Assembly: GCA_947471745.1 (NCBI GenBank)
Contig: CANJKZ010000476.1
Location: forward strand, 682,001 to 746,000
Reading direction: 5' to 3'
Origin: Closterium sp. Naga37s-1
Taxonomy: Eukaryota; Streptophyta; Zygnematophyceae; Desmidiales; Closteriaceae
Length of the DNA: 64,000 nucleotides
Below, piece by piece: positions 12,442 to 24,700 of this stretch. The notes under the pieces are model-generated. The model did no database searches. It saw only the letters and a program-made list of their open reading frames with translations, and had not been told where the DNA came from. The position numbers and the translations under genes were made by a program. Numbering within the stretch: position 1 is the first letter of the stretch; every line of letters begins with the position of its first letter.

Positions 12442-15252
12442 GCAGTGTCCACGGCTGTAGCGCGCATCGTTGCGTCTGCGTCCGCGTCATCTTCGCAACC
12501 CGCGAGCTCCCTTTCGCAATCGTCGTCTTCGCGAATCGCAGCGACCTCGCCTCTGCGACTCGCTGCCTCATCGCGGAGAGCCTCGATCCAGAGAAGATGC
12601 GGTCGCCACTGACCGGCGTAAGATCCTCAGAGTCTGAGCCGGCAAAGGAATGCTACTAGTTACTATGTCTGATTGATTTTACGGGTTCTCGAATCGGACG
12701 ATGTGAGAGTCACTCAGATATTAGGACGATGAAGAGCTATTACAGGGTTTTTACGTCTATTAGCTTGACGCTCAGTCAGATATTCCTCCGAACTGCTCTT
12801 TTGTACCTCCCTTGGTGCGCCGGTCGTTTCGGATCATGTTACAGCTGTCCAGGGAGATAAAGCAGAGGGGAAGGTCAAGGCCGAGCAGGACACGGAGGAG
12901 GAGGAGGCTGCTGAGAGCATTCATGATGACCTCCCTGTTCCGACTGCCTTCGAGGTGCGTTTCTTCAGATGCCCTCTGATGTGCGAGTAGTTACGTGTCA
13001 TTTTAGTCGACTTAATAGCGAGCGTGCGACTGCCTTCGAGGTGCGTTTCTGCAGTTGTCTTCCTTTGTGCGAATGATAATCCTCAATTCTCCCTCTCAAC
13101 ATATGAACACGGGTTATGACTATGATGAATCATCTGTACACGTCTTCGTGATGCTGCTGATGGACGTCTGCGACAAGGCTCGTTGATGCTTCTGGCTCGT
13201 TTCACAAGTTCATAGATCTGTTTTCACTTCAATCGTTCACCCCTCCATTATGGCGCCCTCAGATCCAGTCGCTGCTGATGGAGCTCTGCGACGAGACCAA
13301 GATCGCCGAGCTCAGAATCAAGGTGCGACACACAGAATCAGACACGTAAAATGGGGAGTGAAAAATCAATCACATCCATTCACCCGCTACCATATCGTTC
13401 TGTTCATTGAGTTCGTTTCTTCTTCCGCATCGTATCTCACCCGTTCCTTCCTGCCTTGTTCGTGCCAACTGACGCCACACCATGCTCGTTCCCATCTCCC
13501 ATCATCCCACCTGCCGTGCCCAATCAGATCGGCAAGATGGAGCTACACGTGCGGAGGGACGTGGGCGGGGTCAAGGCCGCGCAGGCGCTAGCCTTTGCGC
13601 CGCACGCCCCCCTTCCCCCCATGTTCGACTCGCCCGCGTCTCTGGCTGCCGCCGCCCCTTCTGCGCCTGTTGCTGCGCCTCCTGCTGCGGCTGAGAGCGA
13701 GGCAGGCGTGGATGAAGGGCTTCAATACGTGACCTCGCCGCGGGTGAGTTGACAGGAACCCAGTGGGGAAGTGTCTTGGCTGTTTGTGCTGCTGCTGTCT
13801 GTCGCCCCTTCCCCGCCTGTTGCTGCGCCTGCTGCCGCAGATGAGAGCGAGGCTGGTGTGGATGAAGGGCTTCGCGGTAGGTGAGTTGACAGATAAACCC
13901 AGTGGGGAAGTGAAGTGATTGCTGCTGCTGCCCATCCCCTGCCTGTAGCTGCGCCCTGCTGCGGCTGAGAGAGTGAGGAATGCGTGCGAGAAAGCTTTTT
14001 TGTATGTGACCTCACCGCTCTCACAGCGTTTGTATTGGTCGATCGACCCAGTGGGGGGGTTTGTGGTGGCACCACCCATGGCATATGATTACCACTGCTA
14101 AAAATGGCCTGCGAACAAAAGTAACAGGTTCTCATGGTGAGAGACTTTAGAATATCAATAGGGATAGATTTTCTAGAAAGAAATGGCATCCTGCCTTTCC
14201 TCCACCCCCCATATCTCTCTTCGTACACATTCTTCTCTTCTCCCCATGCTCCCATTTCGACCAACGTGCCTGTTCCACCTTCCCCCGTCCCTCTCCCCGC
14301 TCCGCCTTCTTCCCCCCTTCCCTCCCCCTCTCCCCCATATTAACAGGTGGGCATCATGCGTCGTGGTCGGCAGGTCAAGGGCAAGAAGGGCAAGGCGCTA
14401 GTCACTGAGGTGAGAATAGGCTGGCTGATAAGGTCGAGCTGGTCAACGAGGTCAGGCTGGTCAACGAGGTCAAAAGCTCACAACGAAGTCCATCTGAGAC
14501 AGGGGAATCGTTGAACGCGAGAGTTTTGGGAAAGAAAGGGACGCAACGTATTGTGTAAATTTGGCGTTTAGGCAGTTCTCTGAGAAGTGGTACTGGTTTT
14601 TGCCTTGTGCCGTCTAAGTTGAACGATGAGTCGTGCCATTCCAAGCCGTTCTGGGTGCAATTTACTATTACGTTGCCACTGTTGCATGTGCCTTACTATC
14701 CATGTGCTGACTGAGAGTGACACTAGCAGCGATTGTAACACGTCACCCACAATAACTTGGAAACGATTTGGCTTTCGTGTGTCTCGTGTGCTGCTGTTTG
14801 TTTGTTCCTCTGTTTCAGGGCGCTGCCATAAAGAAGGGGCAGGTGGTGTGCTACCTAGAGCAGCTTGGTACACAACTCGCTATTGAGGTATGACCATATG
14901 CCCCTCTTGATTATGTACCCTTAAGGTATCGTGTTGGCTATTGAGGGATAGGTTTTACATCCTAGATACGCATGTTCATTCTCTTCTGTTTACCTCACCT
15001 GGCGGTTCTCCTGGGGCATGCCTGCTTTGCTCTCCTGATTCGACACTGTCTGCGTCACCCTCTCATGACAGCGACCCCCTCTTGTGCTCCCCTTGCCTCA
15101 TTTGGTGTAATGTCTCACTTGGTGTAACCCAGTCGGAGAGTGCGGGAGAGGTGGTCAAATTCCTGGTGGAGGATGGGGATGCGGTTGGGTTTGGCGATGC
15201 TCTTGTAGCAATTCGACCCTCATTCCCCGGAATCAAGAAGCTGGCATTGTAA
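12442..15252 (+). CDS. BADC-like biotin/lipoyl attachment domain protein (plastid)
   Basis: Exons I can place, all in consistent phase: ~12775-12954, 13263-13322 (QSLLMELCDETKIAELRIK), 13528-13743, 14347-14409, 14819-14887 and 15133-15252 with the stop. The end, GEVVKFLVEDGDAVGFGDAL then PSFPGIKKL, is the barrel of plant BADC/BCCP proteins. The hairpin that carries the biotinylated Lys in BCCP (MKM-like) reads CYLEQLGTQL, with no Lys, which is the BADC signature. BADC proteins are known negative regulators that take the place of BCCP in the heteromeric plastid acetyl-CoA carboxylase. A Ser/Ala/Arg-rich frame from 12442 looks like a transit peptide, but its ATG and donor are unresolved. Exon edges are echoed in introns at 13024, ~13150, 13797 and 13925. 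Confidence 0.8.
12935..13080 (+). repeat. donor-side exon echo in BADC intron, palindrome between copies
   Basis: The last bases of the exon ending at 12954 and the first part of its intron (CTGCCTTCGAG then gtgcgttt) are repeated at about 13026-13075. A palindromic segment TTTTAGTCGACTTAA lies between the copies at 13001-13015. A weak copy of the next exon's start (tgctgatgg, tctgcgac) follows near 13150-13175. Confidence 0.75.
13744..13990 (+). repeat. donor-side exon echoes in BADC intron (2 copies)
   Basis: The end of exon 13528-13743 (CCCCTTCTGCGCCTGTTG through the exon end) plus its donor and the start of the intron (gtgagttgacag, cccagtgggg) is repeated near 13797-13915 and, more degraded, near 13925-14060. 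Divergence increases with distance from the exon. Confidence 0.75.
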
Positions 15253-15715
15253 ATTAGAGCTTACATGCTATGCGTACATGAACTGGAAAAATTTCCACCA
15301 TTTGTCAAATAAAAATAATATCAAGGTTCACATCATTAGCTTCTTGCCTTTTCATCATCAACTTGAAATTTAATATCAACTAAAGAGCAGCTTCGATTGT
15401 AAAGACAAGTGGTCTACAGGCGATTGACTCTGGCAATTGACTTTACGTAATGAACACATTATAGTAAGCGAATAGCAAGACATGCAGGATCCGTATAAAG
15501 AACCCGTCATTAACAAGTACGTCGCATCACTTTTCCCGCGATAACTTTTCCTGGCAAGGCAAATGTAAGAGCAGGCACATTTACTAATAACATTTACTCC
15601 GTGCTCTCATTCATTGCGCTCGCTTGAATCCACAGTAGCTTAGCTTGATTGATAGGCCCCGTTGAATCTAAATTCGCAAGCCGTACTGCCGATCATCGTA
15701 GTTTGCGAATAAGAA
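15253..15715. other. intergenic spacer BADC-XDH
   Basis: 463 bp, AT-richer than the genes. An AATAAA-like signal at 15308-15313 suits the 3' end of the upstream transcript. The rest must hold the XDH promoter and 5' UTR. I see no clear TATA box. Confidence 0.5.
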
Positions 15716-18700
15716 ATGGACGACGACGAACTCAATGCGTTCTTTCGCGAAGCCTCGGCGACAGAGCCCGTGGTGTTCGTGAATGGCCGGAGGTTCGTGC
15801 TCCCCGCGGGTCACGCCGACACCACGCTGCTGCAGTTCCTGCGCGGTACGGCTGAATCTCGACTGCTTTTCCAGAATTTTCTAAGTTTGAATTCGACTTC
15901 AAGTGATTGTGGTTCTGTTTCGCGTTTATTTGTTCAAGGGCCAACAGTGTGATTTTTCGAGAGAAGTTAGCTCGAGTTTTGTGGTTAGCGGGTCACTCGC
16001 GACGCCTCCTGCCGCGCTTCTGATTCGTGCTTCGGGTGACGCTCGTAAATAGTACTACTACTAGCAGCGGCTGGCGTGTATATACACGCGAGATTTGTGC
16101 TTTAGGTGACGCTTGTAAATACTACTAGTAGCAGAAGCGGCCAACGCTTGTGACTACTATTAGTAGCAGTGGCTGATGCTCGCTGTATCAACTATATGGT
16201 TACGTGTGATAAAACTTCAGTAACTAGTTACTAAATTCCGACTACTAGTTCCAGCCATTAGTGGCAAGCTCTGGTTCGCCTGTACCTTCAGCTTGTCAAG
16301 TTGTGCTTAGAGCTTTGTTACTATCCCCTTTTTAAGGCTAAACACTTCAGAAAACAATTATTCTGTTAAGTGTGTTGCTTACATGCGCACCTCGTGGATT
16401 CAACTCATCTCCGCTCCTCGCCTCTCTCTCATCCCCTGCTCTTTCGTTTTCCCCGTCTCCCGCCATCTACCCCTCTTGCATCCTTCTCCATCCTCCTCCC
16501 TCTGTTTCCCCCCTTTCCCCAGGCCACCCCTCCTTCCGAATCCCCCGCTCAGCACCCCATTCCTTCCACCTTTTGTCCATCCCTCGTTCCCGTTCCCCAC
16601 ATCCCCACCTCTCCACCTCCCCCCTTCCCCCCCTCCCCCCTCCCCACATCACGGCAGACAATGTCTTGACAGGCACGAAGTTGGGGTGCGGGGAGGGCGG
16701 GTGCGGGGCGTGCACTGTGATGGTGTCGCGGGTTGACGCTAAGACATGCAGAATGAGGTGAGCATGGAGCGATACTGAGGGTGAGTGAGAAAACCGCATC
16801 CACGTTGGAAGCATGGAGGGCGGGTGCGGGGCGTGCACTGTGATGGTGTCGCGGGTTGATGCTAAGACGGGCAGAATGAGGTGAGCATGGAGCGGTACTG
16901 AGGGTGAGTGAGAAAACCGCATCCACGTTTGGAAGCATGGAGGGCGGGTGCGGGGCATGCACTGTGATGGTGTCGCGGGTTGACGCTAAGACGGGCAGAA
17001 TGAGGTGAGCATGGAGCGGTACTGAGGGTGAGTGAGAAAACCGCATCCACGTTGGGAGCATGGAGGGCGGGTGCGGGGCGTGCACTGTGATGGTGTCGCG
17101 GGTTGATGCTAAGACGGGCAGAATGAGGTGAGCATGGAGCGGTACTGAGGGTGAGTGAGAAAACCGCATCCACGTTGGAAGCATGGAGGGCGGGTGCGGG
17201 GCGTGCACTGTGATGGTGTCGCGGGTTGATGCTAAGACGGGCAGAATGAGGTGAGCATGGAGCGGTACTGAGGGTGAGTGAGAAAACCGCATCCACGTTT
17301 GGAAGCATGGAGGGCGGGTGCGGGGCATGCACTGTGATGGTGTCGCGGGTTGACGCTAAGACGGGCAGAATGAGGTGAGCATGGAGCGGTACTGAGGGTG
17401 AGTGAGAAAACCGCATCCACGTTGGGAGCATGGAGGGCGGGTGCGGGGCGTGCACTGTGATGGTGTCGCGGGTTGACGCTAAGACGGGCAGAATGAGGTG
17501 AGCATGGAGCGGTACTGAGGGTGAGTGAGAAAACCGCATCCACGTTGGAAGCATGGAGGGCGGGTGTGGGGCATGCACTGTGATGGCATCGCGGGTAGAC
17601 GCAGGGACGGGCAGATTCAGGTGAGTTACGGCGGGGAAGGTGAGTGGGTGAGCGAGAGGGTGAGTGAGTGAGAAATTTGATGTATGAGCTCGTTTCTTCG
17701 TCCCCTTTTGCCTTTCCCCCTCGTCTTTGCCCCTTTGGGAGATAAAGGAGCAGACAAAGGCTTTCCATCTGCAGAATCTCGGAGACTCCTCACTGCCCTA
17801 GTGCCTGGTTTGAGCGTCACCATTTTTTTGACAACTTTTTGTACATAGCTCCATCATCATTTCTTGCTATGGCAGCACGTGGGGCAACGGAGTGCATGAA
17901 GCCCTGCTGCAGCTGGAAAGCCTTTGTCTTCTCCTTTATCTGCCAAGAGGGCAAAGACAAGGGAAAAATGCAAAAGAGGGGCGAAGAAACGAGCTCACAC
18001 AGCAAACCCCGTTTTCAACCCTGTCCTTTCGTTTCCAGTCCCCTCTTCCCTTCCTTCCACCAACCAGCCACTGTGCAGTCAACGCGTGCCTGGCCCATTT
18101 ATACAGCGTGGAGGGAGCAGCGGTGGTGATGGTGGAGTGGAGGGCATTGGCAGCACCCAGAGCAGCTGAGTGGCTAAGGCCCCAATCTCCAGTCCCCTCC
18201 TTCCCGTACGAACCCTCTTCTCTCCTTATCCACCCCAAATCCACCAGCCACTGTGCAGAGAACGCGTGCCTGGCCCCTCTATACAGCGTAGAGGGAGCAG
18301 CAGTGGTGACAGTGGAGGGCACCGGCAGCACCACAACGCCATGTCCTTGCGTTTCCATTCCTCCGTTCCCGTTCCCCCCTCCCACCAGCCACAGTGCAGT
18401 GAACGCGTGCCTGGCCCATTTACACTGCGTGGAGGGAGCAGCGGTGGTGACAGTGGAGGGCATTTGCAGGCACCACAACTCCTGTCCTTGCGTTTCCATT
18501 CCTCCGTTCCCGTTCCCCCCTCCCCACCAGCCACTGTGCCGTCAACGCGTGCCTGGCCCATTTATACAGCGTAGAGGGAGCAGCAGTGGTGACAGTGGAG
18601 GGCATCGGCAGGCACGTCAACACCCAGTCCTTGCGTTTCCATTCCTCTCTTCCCGTTCCCCCCTCCCCACCAGCCACTATGCAGTGAATGCGTGCCTGGC

Positions 18701-21700
18701 CCATTTATACAGCGTAGAGGGAGCAGCGGTGGTGACAGTGGAGGGCATCGGCAGGCACGATGCCTTTCAGCGTCACTTCACCACTTGGTTGAAGCCCTTT
18801 TCTTGCACTCCCAATCCCCATCCCTCCTTACCACCAGCCACTGTGCCGTCAACGCGTGCCTGGCCCCATTATACAGCGTGGAAGGGGCAGCGGTGGTTAC
18901 AGTAGAGGGCATCGGAAGCACGCGGGGGAGGCTGCATCCGGTGCAGGCGGCTCTGTCCTCCTCTCACGGCTCCCAGTGTGGCTTCTGCACGCCCGGCTTT
19001 GTCATGTCCATGTATGCGCTGCTCCGCTCCTCCTCCTCTGCCTCTGCTTCATCCTCCTCTGCCGCCTCTGCGGCCGCTCCCCTTGATGGATACCTGCTCT
19101 CCTCCTCTCCCTCTTCTGATGCTCTGCAAGGCTCCTTGGGATCCCTCTCACCACCAGCGTCTGGGTACAAGCTGCCTTCAGAGGCGGAGATAGAGGAGGC
19201 CATATCAGGCAACCTGTGTCGCTGCACCGGCTACCGCCCCATTCTCGAGGCCTTCCGCACCTTTGCTCGCGCCGACGCTGCTGCCTATGCCGCTGATGCT
19301 GCTTCTCATGCTGCCTCTATTGCTGCTCCTAATGCTGCTTCGCATGCTGCTTCTCATGCTGCTGCTGACGTGGCTCTTAGGGATGGTTTTGTTGGCGGGC
19401 AGCTTGGGGCAGTAGTTTGTCCTTCTACTGGCCTGCCCTGTGCGTGCGGGAAAGCTGACCGACGGAATGAGGCTAAGTGCTGTGAAGGTGGCACCTGCGG
19501 CAAAGCCAAGCCCTGCTCACTAGGAGTATCAGCTGCAGCAGCAGCACCAGCAGCATCGCCAGCAGCGGCAGCGAGTGGCATTGAAACGGACCTGCTGGGT
19601 GTGTCTGAACCTATCTTTCCTCCCGAGTTACTGAGGCGATCCCAGCACCCACTGCCGCTGTGCCTTGGGGATTGTAAATACCTGCAACTGCATTCTTCTT
19701 CCAGCACTGCTTCCACGGTCAGCAGCGGCAGTAGCAAGGAGAGGAGCAAGGCGGTGTGGTTTCGGCCAATCACGCTGCGCCAGCTGTTGGCGCTGCGAGA
19801 AGCGTTTCCTGCAGCCAAGGTGGTGGCAGGGAACACGGAGGTCGGCGTGGAGATGCGGTTCAAGGGGCTCAGGTGAGATGCAGTGCGGTGATTCTTGAGT
19901 CGACTCAAAAGTGAAGGAGATTAAGTGAAGGACGGCATCTTTGTCAATAGCAGCACCAGCGCCGACAGCAGAAATAGCACCAGCAGCGCCAACAACCCAC
20001 ATGGTGAGCGCGCCGCCTCCCTCAGGCCCCCCTGTCATTTTATCACGGGGGACTGAGGGCACTGAGCCGTAACAAAATGACAGGAGGGCATGAGGGAGGC
20101 GGCGCACTCACCACGTGGGTTGTTGGCGCTGCTGGTGCTATTTCTGCTGTCGGCGCTGGTGCTGCTATTGACAAAGTGAAGGAGATTAGGTGAAGGAGAT
20201 TGGAGTTGAAGGAGATTAAGTGAGGCATTGCGGTTGAGTGCGGTTGTGTGAGCTTGAAAGGGTTGCGATCAGCCTTTCCTGCAGCCAAGGTGGTGGGGGG
20301 GAACACGGAGGTTGGCATGGAGATGCGGTTCAAGGAGCTCTGGTGAGATGCAGTGCGGTGCAGAGGGGTGATGTTGGGTTCAAGGGAAATTTCATTGCGC
20401 CTGTTGATCCCTGTTCCGTCATTCCATCCCTGATTCCACCCACATCCCCCTTTCTCTCCCACTGCTCCTGCCCACCTCTCCCCTCTCCCCTCCATCCGTC
20501 CACTTTACTAAATCCCCTTTCCTCCGCCGTTGCCTCTCTCCCCCACGCCCCTCCTTCCCCCTCTTCTCTCCCCCCTCCGCTCCCTCTTCCGCCGCATCTG
20601 TCTCGCCCCCTTTCTCAACCCTCCCTCTCCCAGCCCTCCAGCCTACATCCACGTGGCAGCCATCCCTGCGCTCTCAGAGATCAGCCAATCAGAGCACGGC
20701 ATCACCGTGGGCGCAGCAGCCTCCCTGTCTGCCCTGCGCCAAGCCATGCTGGCAGCAGTGGGGAGTGTGGCACCTGACCAGACGGCTGTGTGTGCGGCTA
20801 TAGCGGAGCAGCTGAGGTGGTTCGCTGGAGTGCAGGTAAGCACATATGCATGCTACTTGCTGGTTGATCAAGTCTCGAATGGTCCTTTCCTCTGTGACAT
20901 CTTGGTTTGGATGCAGCAGCCTCCCTTTCTGCCCTGCGCCAGGCCAAGCTGGCAGCAGTGCAGCGCATGCCAACTCACAAGACCGCTGTGTGTGCTACTA
21001 TAGCGGACCAGCTCAGGTGGTTCGCGGGCAATTCGCAACAGGGCAGCACTAGATGGTAACAGTGTAACAGTTTTTCCTTTTCTTGAAAGTAACACATGTA
21101 CCGTATCTGCCACCCCTCTCTCCCTTCTTGCATAGGCCTCGTTCCTTTCTCAGATTCGTAACTTGACAAAGTGAGCCGGTAACACACTAACTGGCACTGG
21201 TCTTAGAACGTCTTTGAGATACTCATTCCTCTACCCCCTCTCTGTGATCCATCCCCCTTCTCCGCATCGGCCTCATTCCTTTCTCAGATTCGCAACGTGG
21301 CAACGCTAGCTGGTAACATCGTAACTGCCAGCCCCATATCCGACCTCAACCCCATCCTCATCGCTGCCAACGCGACATTCCACCTCGCCAGGCTGGCACC
21401 CCGGGCTGCTGACGTGGCAGATGCTGACGTGGACAAGGCCCAGCAATCCTCCCGTCCAATCGAGCTGCGACAGGTGGCAGCACGGGATTTCTTCAAGGGG
21501 TACCGGAAAGTGGATTTGAGGGAGGGCGAAGTCCTCACTGCTGTGTTGATTCCTTGGTGAGTGGGTTGATGGGATGGGTACGTTGCACTGTGCACTGTGT
21601 TTTTTGCTATTTTGAATGGCGTATCCAGGACGAGTTATGTCCTGGTTACCGAAGCCAATTCTGTTGTTGTTCTTTGTTTGTTTGCGCGTCAGAGTTTCGT

Positions 21701-24700
21701 TCCTGCCCCTGTTCCGTTTCCGTCCCCACTTACTCGATCTCAAACTTCATTATCTGATCTATTCGCCAAATGCTTGTGCTTTGTTTACTTCTCCATGCCC
21801 AGGACTCGGCGCAACGAGCACATAGTGGCATACAAGCAGGCACACCGCAAGGACGACGACATTGCTCTCGTGAATGCCGCTCTGCGCGTGCTGCTCTCCC
21901 CTCCCACTCCAGGTGGGTTCCCATCCGCCGCTCCCTCCAGGTGGGTTTCTATGTGCCAAATTATCCACCCTCCCGTACACACCCCTGTCCCTCTGCCCAT
22001 TTCCCATCTGCTCATCCACTGATCCGCCATCCGCCATCCCCCCATCCATCCATCCGCCAGTAGTTCGGCGTTGCATTGCTTTGTACCGACTCACTTGAAA
22101 CTAGCCGCAGCTGAACGCTTGCCATCCCTTTCTCGCCCTTTTTCCCCCTTTTTTTCCCCTTTCTCTCCCTTTCTCCCCCTTTCTCTCCCTTTCTCCCCCT
22201 TTCTCTCCCTTTCTCCCCCTTTCTCTCCCTTTCTCCCCCTTTCTCTCCCTTTCTCCCCCTTTCTCTCCCTTTCTCCCCCTTTCTCTCCCTTTCTCCCCCT
22301 TTCTCTCCCTTTCTCCCCCTTTCTCCCTCTTCTTGCCCCTTCCTTCCCCCATCCAGACGCCCCACCTTCAGTCCTCGACTGCTCCCTTGTGTTCGGAGGA
22401 GTGGCAGCAACAACAGTATCAGCGCACCGCACGCAGCAACACCTCCTCACCCGCCCATGGACTCAAGAAACCCTTCAGGTGGCCCTTCAGGTGCTTCAGG
22501 AGGAGATCTCCGTGCCTGAGAATGCACCTGGCGGCATGCCCGAGTTCCGGGGGTCCCTCGTCTTGTCTTTCTTCTTCAAGTTCTTTCTGCTCGTGGCCCA
22601 CCGCGTGAATGGTCAGTCGCAGCAGCAGCTGCTGCCAGGGAAAATGGGAACGGGGGCAGCGGGAGGGGCAGGGGCAGAGGGAGAGGCAGGAGCAGGCTCG
22701 GAAGGAGAAAAGGGAACCCTCACAACCACCAACACCACAACCAACGGCAGCAGCAGCAGCGACGCAGCTTCCATGTGGCCGCCCCCCACCTACCTGTCCG
22801 CTTTGGACTCTCTCCCTCGCCCGTATCCCCATGGCATGCAAGCATGGGAGGCTAGACCCTTGGCAGAGGGTGCAGCTACTGAGGGAGGAGGGGGAAAGGC
22901 AGCAGGGGAGGTGGTGGGAGTTCCTGCTGTTCACCTCTCTGCTGACCTCCAGGTGCGTCCTGTTTTCGTCAGGTGGGTTTAGATCAGCGAGTGTGCTAGT
23001 GGCGCTGCTAAAGGCAGTACCACTGGAGCTGCTAAAGGCAGTACCAGTGGCGCCGCTAAAGGCAGTACCAGTGGCGCCGCTAAAGGCAGTACCAGTGGCG
23101 CCGCTAAAGGCAGTACCAGTGGCGCCGCTAAAGGCAGTACCAGTGGCGCCGCTAAAGGCAGTACCAGTGGCGCCGCTAAAGGCAGTACCAGTGGCGCCGC
23201 CGCCGCTAGTGATGGAGGCAGGGGAGGTGGTGGGAGTGCCGGCTGTTCACCTCTCTGCTGACCTGCAGGTGGTTCTGCGGCTCTACTCTCCAGGTGCCTT
23301 TGTGTTTCCCACCTGCCCATCCTTCTCTCGCAGGTGATAGAAGAAGAAGAGTATTTAGACCACAGCCTCTCCCTTTATCCCCTCCGCCCTTCACGGAGCT
23401 CTTGTCCTCAGCACCCATCCCTTTGCTTCCTCCATTTGCTTCCTCCCTTTCCTTCCTTCCTTTGCTTCCTTATTCCCTGCTCATCCCCGTCTTTCAGGTG
23501 ACAGGGGAAGCAGAGTGTGCGGACGATACTCCCCTCCCCCCCTCCACGCTGCACGGTGCTCTCCTCCTCAGCACGCGTCCTCACCCCACGTCCGTACCTC
23601 TGCTTCCTTGTTCCTTGATTGTCCCCCTGTAGGTCACAGGGGAAACAGAGTATGCTGATCACACGCCTCTCCCCCCATCCGCCCTGCATGTGCTCTCGTC
23701 CTCAGCACCCGGCCGCACGCCCGCATCCTCCCTTCATCTGTTCTCCTTGGTCGTCCCCCTATAGGTGACAGGCGAGGCGGAATATGCAGACGACACTCCC
23801 CTCCCCCCCTCCGCCCTGCACTGTGCTCTCGTCCTCAGCACTCGCGTTGTGTGTGTGTCTCTTGTGTCTCTTATTTCCCGAACTGCCCTTGCCCCTCTTT
23901 CAGGTGACAGGGGAAGCAGAGTATGCAGACGACACTCCCCTACCCCCCTCCGCCCTGCACGGAGCTCTCGTCCTCAGCACCCGTCCCCACGCCCGCATCC
24001 TCTCCATCGACCAATCAGAGGCCGCCACCTGTCCGGGCTTTTTGGGGATGTTTGGAGCCAAGGACGTGCCTGGTAGCAACCGGTTCGGTGCGGTGGAGCA
24101 CGATGAGGAGGTGTTTGCTTCGGAGAGTGTGCACTGTGTGGGACAGGTGGGTGTGGGGGATCTGTGGAAGGGGCAAGTATGGGAGGGACCGGTATGGGAG
24201 GGGCAGGGGGGTCTGCAGTTGCATATTCACCTAGCTCCCTCGCTTACTTATTCAACTCCACCAGCTTTAATATTTCTTCCTTCCTGACATTCAATTTCCC
24301 CAACCCTTTGCAGCTGTCTTCTTTCTCTGGTTATCCCTTTTTTTTTCTGCCCCTCAACAGATCATTGCAGTGGTTGTTGCCGACACTCACGACCACGCCC
24401 GGGCAGCCGCAAAAAAGGTCAAAGTGATCTACGAGGACCTGCCCGCCGTACTCACCATCCAGGAAGCCCTTGCTTCGGGCAGCTTCCACAAATTCCCGTT
24501 CTCGGGCGGGCAGACCGAAAGAAACCTCCTCAGGGTCCCAAACCCCCCTGAGAAAACCGATCAAGAAAACGGCTCAGAAGAGAACAACAATGTCAAATCC
24601 TCCCTGGCCGATTCAGCAAGCTTCCAAGTGCCCGCCGCCCGGACCGGGTCCTCCGTCTCCCCTGCTGACGTGGAATCCGTCCTCGCTGACGTGTCACAAT

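Noticed and set aside
16758-17620. CRISPR-like regular array
   Set aside because: The ~124-bp units are copies of the neighbouring exon and donor without distinct repeat and spacer, in a eukaryotic intron.
18058-18905. The echo array before XDH exon 3 as a separate gene with repeated motifs
   Set aside because: The open frame runs through pyrimidine-rich intron spacers, and each motif is a copy of the XDH exon 3 start.
22130-22335. Glu/Arg/Lys-rich minus-strand protein
   Set aside because: It is the complement of an 18-bp pyrimidine repeat inside an XDH intron.
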